This document shows positions 1-4,826 of a stretch of DNA of 5,339 bases, piece by piece; within the stretch, counting starts at the first letter, position 1, and each line of letters starts with the position of its first letter. A program made the position numbers and the translations under genes. The notes beneath the pieces are model-generated. The model worked only from the letters and a program-made list of their open reading frames with translations, did not search any database and was not told the origin of the DNA. The stretch comes from Cyanobium sp. NIES-981 (lineage in GTDB: Bacteria > Cyanobacteriota > Cyanobacteriia > PCC-6307 > Cyanobiaceae). The DNA is taken from NCBI GenBank assembly GCA_945907085.1, contig CAMDSS010000146.1:1-5339 (forward strand), in the 5' to 3' direction.

Positions 1-59
1 GGCAGCAGCAGGGAAAGGTTGCCGATTTGGCGGGTTTGGTCCCGGGGCGCCTTGGCCAT
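1..59 (-). CDS. N-terminal fragment of an unidentified protein, cut by the left window edge
   Basis: Read on the minus strand, an ATG at 59-57 opens a frame that stays open to position 1 and encodes 19 residues, beginning MAKAPRDQTRQ and ending with a leucine run. An in-frame TAG lies four codons upstream of the ATG, so this is the earliest ATG possible in the frame. The basic N-terminus followed by leucines could precede a membrane segment or a helix, but too little is present to assign a family. No Shine-Dalgarno sequence is visible, which is common in this type of genome. It would be transcribed divergently from vipp1 across a 67-bp gap. A chance open stretch at the window edge is the main alternative. 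Confidence 0.45.
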   Translation of the reverse strand, partial: MAKAPRDQTRQIGNLSLLL

Positions 60-61
60 CG

Positions 62-90
62 TTGAAGGCTAGGCCCATTGTGGTTAGCCT
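62..90 (+). promoter_or_regulatory. Weak sigma70-type promoter candidate upstream of vipp1
   Basis: TTGAAG at 62-67 (four of six matches to TTGACA) and TAGCCT at 85-90 (three of six matches to TATAAT) are separated by 17 bp. This would place a transcription start near 97, about 30 bases before the vipp1 ATG. The gap between the two divergent starts is only 67 bp, so any vipp1 promoter must lie here or within the neighbouring gene. The match is weak and could arise by chance. Confidence 0.25.
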
Positions 91-126
91 CAAGCCCTGC
101 CTTCTCTGGATGGCCTTGTTGCACCC

Positions 127-912
127 ATGGGTTTTTTCGACCGCCTCAGCCGCCTAATCCGTGCCAACGCCAATGCGGCGTTAAGCAGCGTGGAAGATCC
201 GGGCAAGATTCTCGACCAATCCGTTGCAGACATGCAGTCGGATTTGGTCAAGCTGCGCCAGGCCGTGGCCACGGCAATTGCCAGCCAGAAACGCATTGCC
301 AACCAGGCCGAGCAGGCCGAGAGCCAAAGCGCTACTTGGTATGAACGGGCCGAGCTGGCCCTGAAAAAGGGGGAAGAGGACCTGGCTAAAGAAGCCCTGG
401 CCCGGCGCCGCACCTGCCAGGAAACCTCCACCGCCCTCTCGACCCAGCTCAACAGCCAGGCCGGCCAGGTGGAGTTGCTCAAAAAGAGCCTCCTGGCCCT
501 GGAAGGCAAGATCGCCGAGGCCAAAACCAAAAAAGACATGCTCAAGGCCCGGGCCCAGGCGGCCCAGGCCCAGGTCCAACTGCAGAGCGCCGTGGGCAAC
601 CTCGGCACCAACACCTCCATGGCTGCCTTTGAGCGCATGGAGGAGAAGGTGGAGATGCTCGAAGCCAGCAGCGCCGCAGCTGGCGAGCTAGCTGGGGCGG
701 ATCTGGAGAGCCAGTTTGCGGCCCTCGAAGGGGCCCCAGAGGTCGATAGCGAACTAGAGGCCATGAAGCGGCGCCTTTCTGGGGGTGCCGCCCAGGTGTC
801 GTTGCCTGCGGCCGACCCTGCTGCAGCTGATCAGGCTGGGGTGCAGCAGGTCAAGGTGACGGAGGTTGATGGCGAGCTCGAGGCCCTCAAGCGCTCCATT
901 GAGCAGGGCTGA
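127..912 (+). CDS. vipp1: Vipp1/IM30, PspA-family ESCRT-III-like membrane-remodelling protein
   Basis: This 261-residue protein is a typical cyanobacterial Vipp1 (IM30). The family polymerises into rings and rods on inner and thylakoid membranes and is needed for thylakoid biogenesis and membrane-stress protection. The N-terminus MGFFDRLSRLIRAN is the amphipathic membrane-binding helix. Residues about 25-155 form the long helical hairpin, rich in Ala, Gln, Glu and Lys, and FERMEEKV at 168-175 marks the next conserved block. Arg44, Glu126 and Glu179 fall at the positions linked to nucleotide binding in Synechocystis Vipp1. Beyond the PspA core, a linker rich in Ala and Pro leads to a C-terminal helix (247-258, VDGELEALKRSI), which separates Vipp1 from ordinary PspA. 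The ATG at 127 is chosen because it begins exactly at the family N-terminus. No Shine-Dalgarno site is visible. The thioredoxin gene follows after 57 bp and may be cotranscribed. Confidence 0.95.
   Translation: MGFFDRLSRLIRANANAALSSVEDPGKILDQSVADMQSDLVKLRQAVATAIASQKRIANQAEQAESQSATWYERAELALKKGEEDLAKEALARRRTCQETSTALSTQLNSQAGQVELLKKSLLALEGKIAEAKTKKDMLKARAQAAQAQVQLQSAVGNLGTNTSMAAFERMEEKVEMLEASSAAAGELAGADLESQFAALEGAPEVDSELEAMKRRLSGGAAQVSLPAADPAAADQAGVQQVKVTEVDGELEALKRSIEQG
739..894 (+). repeat. Two diverged copies of a 33-bp segment encoding VDxELEAxKR in vipp1
   Basis: Positions 739-771 and 862-894 match at 26 of 33 bases by hand alignment. They encode residues 205-215 (EVDSELEAMKR) and 246-256 (EVDGELEALKR), with nine of eleven residues identical. 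The first copy closes the PspA-like core and the second is the Vipp1-specific C-terminal helix. A low-complexity linker separates them. The mismatches are mostly at third codon positions, so the similarity is preserved at protein level. Confidence 0.7.
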
Positions 913-969
913 GCCCAACGCTGAGCCCGGGGCCAGTTCCTACACTTGGCCCAGATCTGCTTCATTCCC

Positions 970-1290
970 GTGGCCGTCGTTGAGCTCACCGATGCCAATT
1001 TCCAAGCCGAAGTGCTGGATGCCCAAGGTGTGGTGCTGGTTGATGTATGGGCCACCTGGTGCGGACCTTGCCGCCTGATGGCTCCCTTGATGACCTGGGC
1101 CGATGGCGAGTACTCCGGCCGCTTGAAGGTGGGCAAGCTCGATGCCGATGGCCACCCCACGGCCCGGGATGGCCAGAAGATTCAGGGGCTCCCCACCTTG
1201 ATCCTGTTCAAGGACGGCACGGAGGTGGCGCGCCATGAAGGCGCCATGGCCAAGCCCCAACTCGCGGCCTTCTTGGATGCCAATCTCTGA
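970..1290 (+). CDS. Small single-domain thioredoxin
   Basis: This encodes a 106-residue thioredoxin, the usual size for a single-domain cytosolic dithiol-disulfide reductase. The redox motif WCGPC is at residues 30-34. The buried Asp (D25, in VDVWA) and the cis-proline loop GLPT (P75) are both present. A Lys stands at position 56 before the LDAD strand, and the phe-rich FKDG loop follows. There is no signal peptide or membrane anchor, so it should act in the cytoplasm or stroma. The GTG start at 970 gives the standard N-terminus (MAVVELTDANF). A TTG at 946 would add eight residues that do not resemble the family. The 3' end overlaps the aminotransferase start by 14 bp, suggesting coupled translation. 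It is probably one of several thioredoxins in this genome, so I give no trx letter. Its physiological target cannot be read from the sequence. Confidence 0.92.
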   Translation: MAVVELTDANFQAEVLDAQGVVLVDVWATWCGPCRLMAPLMTWADGEYSGRLKVGKLDADGHPTARDGQKIQGLPTLILFKDGTEVARHEGAMAKPQLAAFLDANL

Positions 1291-2464
1291 GCGGCTTTCG
1301 CGGCTCGGCAGCGGCGTTTTTGCCCGCAACGATGAACGCAAGTCGGCCTATCGCCAGCGGCTAGAGGCTGGTCCAGAGCTGCTCGACCTCTCCCTGGGCT
1401 CCACCGACCTCCAACCCCCTCCCGCGGCGATCGCGGCCATGGTGGCCGGCCTCGAGCGTCCTGAAAGTGCCGCTTACTGCATGCATGGGGCCACCCAGCC
1501 CTTCCGCCAGGCGGTGGCCGATTGGGCTTCCAAGCGTTTTGCCACGGCGGTCGACCCCGACACCGAGGTGCTGCTGTTGGTGGGTTCCCAGGAGGGCACG
1601 GCCCACCTCCCCTTGGCGGTGTTAAACCCTGGCGATCAGGCCCTGCTGCTGGATCCCTACTACCCCTCGCACATGGGGGGCTTGCACATGGCCTCAGCGG
1701 AGCCGGTGCTGTTGCCCCTGGATCCCACCCGCACGTGGCGACCAGATTTTGGGGCCCTCAGCCCGCTGCAATGGGATCGGATCCAGCTGATGGTGATGGG
1801 TTTCCCCCACAACCCCACCGCCACCACCGGTGAGCAGGGTTGGCTGGATGAAGCGGTGCAGAAGGCCCTCGAGCACGGGATCGTGCTGGCCCATGACAAC
1901 CCCTATGTGGATTTGGCCCTCGACGGTGAGGCCCCAGCCCTGTTGCGCAATCCCGCCTGGCGCCAATGCGGCATTGAGTTCTTCTCCTTTTCCAAAAGTT
2001 GGTGCCTGGGGGGCTATCGCCTGGCCTTTGCGATCGGGGCGCCATGGTTGATCACGGCCCTACGCCAGCTCAAGGGCGTGGTCGACTTCAACCAGTCGTT
2101 GGCGTTGCAGGGCGGGGCGATCGCCGCCTTGCAGCAGGCCCCCCACTGGCCCGAGCAGCTCAAGCAGGTCTATCGGCTGCGGCGGGATCGCATGGCAGCA
2201 GCCCTGGAGGCGGCGGGTTGGCCGGTGCGGCTGCCATCGATGGCCCTGTATCTCTGGCTCGAGCTGCCGCCCAAGGCCCGCGCCTTGGGCTTCAGTTCTG
2301 AGTCGTTTTGCGCGGCCCTGCTGGATGCCACAGGGGTCTGCCTCACCCCGGGCAATGGCTTTGGCCCCGGTGGCGAGGGCTGGGTGCGCTTGGCCTTGGT
2401 GCATCCCGTTGAGCAGCTGGAGTTGGGGGCAGCCCGTATCGGCGTTTGGTTGGCCCAGCTTTGA
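1277..2464 (+). CDS. Class I/II PLP-dependent aminotransferase, LL-diaminopimelate aminotransferase-like
   Basis: This 395-residue fold-type I aminotransferase transfers an amino group using pyridoxal phosphate. Numbered from the ATG at 1277, it shows a phosphate-binding GSQEGT loop (about 103-108), DPYYPSH (126-132), PHNPT with the PLP-contacting Asn189, AHDNPYVD with Asp207 and Tyr210, the Schiff-base Lys240 in SFSKSW followed by GGYRLAF, and the substrate carboxylate-binding Arg371 in GWVRLAL. The catalytic set is complete, so it should be active. The sequences around NPTATT and DNPYVDLALDG recall the DapL-like group, but the true substrate cannot be decided from sequence alone. It lacks features of KAPA synthase, so the neighbouring birA does not make it a biotin-synthesis gene. 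The start at 1277 is preferred over 1235 because the family homology begins near ISERLSRL. It overlaps thioredoxin by 14 bp and birA by 4 bp. Confidence 0.88.
   Translation: MPISERLSRLGSGVFARNDERKSAYRQRLEAGPELLDLSLGSTDLQPPPAAIAAMVAGLERPESAAYCMHGATQPFRQAVADWASKRFATAVDPDTEVLLLVGSQEGTAHLPLAVLNPGDQALLLDPYYPSHMGGLHMASAEPVLLPLDPTRTWRPDFGALSPLQWDRIQLMVMGFPHNPTATTGEQGWLDEAVQKALEHGIVLAHDNPYVDLALDGEAPALLRNPAWRQCGIEFFSFSKSWCLGGYRLAFAIGAPWLITALRQLKGVVDFNQSLALQGGAIAALQQAPHWPEQLKQVYRLRRDRMAAALEAAGWPVRLPSMALYLWLELPPKARALGFSSESFCAALLDATGVCLTPGNGFGPGGEGWVRLALVHPVEQLELGAARIGVWLAQL
1427..1434. repeat. HIP1 palindrome GCGATCGC
   Basis: An exact GCGATCGC octamer lies in the aminotransferase gene. It is the highly iterated palindrome characteristic of many cyanobacterial chromosomes. 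Confidence 0.85.
2117..2124. repeat. HIP1 palindrome GCGATCGC
   Basis: This is the second exact GCGATCGC octamer, also in the aminotransferase gene. It sits in a different codon phase from the copy at 1427, encoding GAIAA here and AAIAA there. Confidence 0.85.
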
Positions 2465-3207
2465 GCTGGCAGGTGCGCCGTTTTGCGGTGTGTGCCAGCA
2501 CCGAGCGGGAATTGGAGCGGTGGTTGCGCTCTCGCGAAAGGGAGCGCCGCCCTCTGCCAGGCGCCCTGGCCGGCGGGCTAGCGGGAGGGCCCGCGGGGGG
2601 GCTGGCGGTGGTGGCCGCCCACCAGCGCTTTGGCCACGGCCAGCGGGGCCGGCCCTGGGATTCCCCCGTGGGGGGGCTGTGGCTGAGTGCGGCGATGCCA
2701 TGGCCAACGGCCTTACCCGACTCGGCCTCCCTTCCCCTGGCGGTGGCCGTGGGATTGGCCCTGCAGCTGGAGGCCCTCGGGGCGCTTGTCCAGCTCAAGT
2801 GGCCCAATGACGTTTTGGTGGGCGGGCGCAAGTTGGCCGGGATTTTGCCCCGGCTGCGCCTGCGGGGCGCCCAGGTCCGCTGGGCCCAGGTGGGCCTGGG
2901 CCTCAATGGCATCAATCACCCCCCCAGCGGTGCGATCTCCCTGGCCCAAGCCCTTTCCCAGGGCCCGTTCCATCCCAAAGCCAAGCCCCAACGGTTGCTC
3001 AAGCCCGTGCTGGCAGCCCTGGACTGGGCCCAGGCCAGGGCCCCCGAACCGGAGCTGGTGCGGCAGCAGGCGGAAGCCCGTTTGCATCGGCCCGCCGAGG
3101 GGCTGCTCCATGGGGGCCAGATCTGGCAGGTGGCGGGCCTGGAGCCGGATGGGGGCCTGCGCTTACAGCGTCCTGGGGCGTCGGTCATCCTGCAGCGCAG
3201 TTTTTAG
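2461..3207 (+). CDS. birA: Monofunctional biotin-[acetyl-CoA carboxylase] ligase
   Basis: This 248-residue protein activates biotin with ATP to biotinoyl-5'-AMP and attaches it to a lysine on the biotin carboxyl carrier protein of acetyl-CoA carboxylase, supplying fatty-acid synthesis. Numbered from TTG 2461, the biotin/ATP loop is HQRFGHGQRGRPWDSP (54-69), followed by GGLWLS. KWPNDVLVGGRKLAGIL (113-129) holds the conserved KWPND and the active-site lysine of RKLAG, and GLGLN (146-150) follows. A small C-terminal domain covers about the last 45 residues. There is no N-terminal helix-turn-helix, so unlike E. coli BirA it is not a repressor. The Arg equivalent to E. coli Arg118 is replaced by Gln. 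A degenerate LAGG repeat lies just before the catalytic loop. TTG at 2461 is chosen because it overlaps the upstream TGA (TTGA), an arrangement typical of coupled translation. TTG 2446 would add five residues, and GTG 2473 would remove four. Confidence 0.9.
   Translation: MSWQVRRFAVCASTERELERWLRSRERERRPLPGALAGGLAGGPAGGLAVVAAHQRFGHGQRGRPWDSPVGGLWLSAAMPWPTALPDSASLPLAVAVGLALQLEALGALVQLKWPNDVLVGGRKLAGILPRLRLRGAQVRWAQVGLGLNGINHPPSGAISLAQALSQGPFHPKAKPQRLLKPVLAALDWAQARAPEPELVRQQAEARLHRPAEGLLHGGQIWQVAGLEPDGGLRLQRPGASVILQRSF
2566..2601 (+). repeat. Three degenerate 12-bp units encoding LAGG-LAGG-PAGG in birA
   Basis: Three consecutive 12-base units encode LAGG, LAGG and PAGG (residues 36-47), followed by a partial LA unit leading into the VVAAHQ strand. 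The units differ mainly at third positions. The stretch is extremely GC rich and ends in a run of seven G. It occupies the surface-exposed turn before the first catalytic strand, where a short flexible insertion should be tolerated. Confidence 0.65.
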
Positions 3208-3209
3208 GA
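3206..3209 (+). promoter_or_regulatory. Shine-Dalgarno site AGGA for the M23 peptidase
   Basis: AGGA at 3206-3209 lies seven bases before the ATG at 3217 and overlaps the birA stop codon TAG (3205-3207). It is the clearest ribosome binding site in this gene cluster. It supports the chosen start and suggests that ribosomes terminating on birA can reinitiate here. Confidence 0.6.
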
Positions 3210-3216
3210 TGGCCCC

Positions 3217-4233
3217 ATGAAGCGACCGCACCAGTTCAAACCCCGGTGGCAGCTCTTCTCCTTGGGGCAGTGGGCGGCAGGGGCGTTGGTCCTTGCAGCC
3301 CCGCTGCTCGGGGCTGCAGCCCCCCCTGAACCGCTGCGGCCCGACCCCGCCCAATTGTCCAGCGAGCCTCCGGCCCGCTTTGATGCATCCCTGGATGCCC
3401 TGGTGCGGGATGGGGTGGTGACGCCTTCGGAGCGCTCCCGGATCCGCTCCGGTGGCGGAACGACCCCCTTCAATGTGCCGGCCCACCAGCAGGCCTGCCG
3501 CAGCGGCGCCCTCTCCGATCAGGAATGTCGCACCGGCTTGGTGGTCCGTTGGGGCACGCGACCAAGCCGCTATCCCAGTAGCGCCGATGGCATCGAGCGC
3601 CTGGGGGCCGATGGCCGCCCCCTGCCCCCATTGACGGTGCCGGTTTCAGCCTTGTTATCGGGCGCTGGGGGAACCTTTCGGCTGGCCGATGTGTTTGGGG
3701 TGACCCCCCGGCCTGCCCCGCTGCTGGGCAATGGCAATCGCCGGTTGCTCTTCCCCCTGATGGGCTCGGCGGTCACCACCAGCGGCTTCGGCTGGCGACT
3801 GCATCCCCTGTTGGGCAATTGGTTGATGCATGCCGGTAGGGATCTGGCCGCCCCTGAGGGCACCCCGGTGGTGGCTGCCCTTTCCGGGCTGGTGATCAGT
3901 AGTGGTTTAGCCGGGGGCTATGGATTGGCCATTGAGGTGGAGCATGCCAACCCGCTCCGCCGCAGCCTCTATGGCCACCTCAGTGAGCTCTATGTGAAGA
4001 CCGGGGATCGGGTGCGCCAGGGCGAGGTGATCGGCCGGGTGGGTAGCACCGGACTCAGCACGGGCCCGCACCTCCATTTCGAACTGCGTCTCCCGGGGGA
4101 TGGGGGCTGGGTGGCAGTGGACCCGGGCGATTTCGATCCCGGCAGGGCTGGATCCGGCAGCGACACCATTGCCCTGCTGATGGGCCAACTGGTGCAGAGC
4201 CTGGAGCGGCCAAAGGGCAAGCTGAGCTCCTAG
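3217..4233 (+). CDS. Exported M23-family (LytM-type) peptidase with an N-terminal accessory region
   Basis: This 338-residue protein is a predicted zinc peptidoglycan endopeptidase of the M23 family. An N-terminal signal peptide is visible: a basic stretch (KRPHQFKPR), a hydrophobic core at about 15-32 and an Ala-rich cleavage region near 33-36. There is no lipobox cysteine, so it should be soluble in the periplasm. The C-terminal domain (about 178-310) begins with TTSGFGWRLHP and carries the full set of metal and catalytic residues: His205 and Asp209 in HxGxD, His254 in YGHLS, and His285 and His287 in PHLHF. With all ligands intact it is more likely an active enzyme than an EnvC-like activator. 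Residues about 40-170 form an accessory region I cannot assign, containing two cysteines (94 and 104) that could pair after export. The ATG is supported by AGGA seven bases upstream. It ends tail-to-tail with the minus-strand barrel frame. Confidence 0.92.
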   Translation: MKRPHQFKPRWQLFSLGQWAAGALVLAAPLLGAAAPPEPLRPDPAQLSSEPPARFDASLDALVRDGVVTPSERSRIRSGGGTTPFNVPAHQQACRSGALSDQECRTGLVVRWGTRPSRYPSSADGIERLGADGRPLPPLTVPVSALLSGAGGTFRLADVFGVTPRPAPLLGNGNRRLLFPLMGSAVTTSGFGWRLHPLLGNWLMHAGRDLAAPEGTPVVAALSGLVISSGLAGGYGLAIEVEHANPLRRSLYGHLSELYVKTGDRVRQGEVIGRVGSTGLSTGPHLHFELRLPGDGGWVAVDPGDFDPGRAGSGSDTIALLMGQLVQSLERPKGKLSS

Positions 4234-4781
4234 AAACGGCGACGGGTACCAATCCGCACCCCAAAGATGCCGAGATTGCCTTCGCTCGAGGTGACGGTGC
4301 CGGCGTAAACGGCCTCGGCAAAGAGATCCAGTTTTTTCTTGACTTTGTAGGTTAAGCCCACCTTGGCTTGGTATCCAAAATTGGTGTCATGGTCTGAGGG
4401 CACTTGTATGGTTATTCCCGGGGAGGGTGTCAGGGAGAAAGCGTTGATTGTTGTGTAGCGAACCCCGATGCCGCCGCCAAGATAGGCCTCCAGCTTGTTG
4501 CGCATGATTGGTATATCTCTGTAGCCGCTCACCATCAAGCTTGTCGTTTTGATCGAGACATCGTCGAGTTGAAAGGTTCTTTGGCCCAGAGGGAGATCAA
4601 CTGTTGTGCTGTTAACGCTCCTGGGGTTGTAGATCGCCGTGATTTCAGCGCGGGCCTTGCCGAAGTCGTAGCCCATGCCAGCTTCGCTGCCCAGGCCAGC
4701 CCCGATAGCCGATGTGGTGCTAAGGCTTGTTCCGTTGGGAGCTGTTGTGGAGAAGCGTTGCTCCACAGCCGGGGTGAGCAC
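4230..4781 (-). CDS. Outer-membrane beta-barrel (OMP_b-brl-like) protein lacking a signal peptide, possibly 5'-truncated
   Basis: The 183-residue reading from GTG at 4781 has the alternating hydrophobic/polar pattern of a small, probably eight-stranded barrel. Segments such as EAYLGGGIGVRY, FGYQAKVGLTYKV and LDLFAEAVYAG match the opacity-porin/OMP_b-brl style, and the C-terminus ends in Phe (RIGTRRRF), the usual Bam recognition signal. The frame is open upstream to 4826, adding 15 codons that include PPGFYATVGAV, which looks like the first mature strand. No signal peptide is encoded in this frame or in the other two minus-strand frames just upstream, and there is no clear Shine-Dalgarno site. 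The preceding in-frame codon (4829-4827) is the ABC ATPase stop. Its stop overlaps the M23 stop. Three ATA and one AGA codon and about 52% GC at 4321-4680 set it apart from the plus-strand genes. It may be a decaying fragment. Without a signal it cannot reach the outer membrane by the normal route. Confidence 0.7.
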   Translation of the reverse strand: MLTPAVEQRFSTTAPNGTSLSTTSAIGAGLGSEAGMGYDFGKARAEITAIYNPRSVNSTTVDLPLGQRTFQLDDVSIKTTSLMVSGYRDIPIMRNKLEAYLGGGIGVRYTTINAFSLTPSPGITIQVPSDHDTNFGYQAKVGLTYKVKKKLDLFAEAVYAGTVTSSEGNLGIFGVRIGTRRRF

Positions 4782-4826
4782 GGCGCCAACCGTGGCGTAA
4801 AAACCTGGTGGCTCCGCCAGCGGTAT

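Noticed and set aside
90..764. Minus-strand open frame of 224 codons opposite vipp1
   Set aside because: It is antisense to a confidently identified Vipp1 gene. Its translation is a low-complexity mix of Ser, Ala, Arg and Trp with no family resemblance, as expected in GC-rich DNA.
906..916. GGGC-TGA-GCCC hairpin at the vipp1 stop as a terminator
   Set aside because: The stem is only four base pairs, with no following T run, and the next gene begins 57 bp downstream in the same direction.
946..969. TTG start eight codons upstream for the thioredoxin
   Set aside because: The extra residues (with Cys and Phe) do not resemble thioredoxin N-termini, and GTG 970 gives the standard start. The TTG is not strictly excluded.
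1235..1276. Upstream ATG for the aminotransferase
   Set aside because: It would overlap the thioredoxin by 56 bp and add 14 residues rich in Pro, Ser and Trp that look like out-of-frame thioredoxin coding.
2060..2915. Long minus-strand frames (215 and 190 codons) opposite the aminotransferase end and birA
   Set aside because: Their translations are rich in Pro, Arg, Gly and Ala without motifs, while the plus strand encodes recognised enzymes throughout.
2325..3220. Alternative plus-strand frames of 161 and 177 codons across the aminotransferase end and birA
   Set aside because: They are out-of-frame shadows, high in Trp, Pro, Arg and Gly, with no domain signal. The birA frame explains the region.
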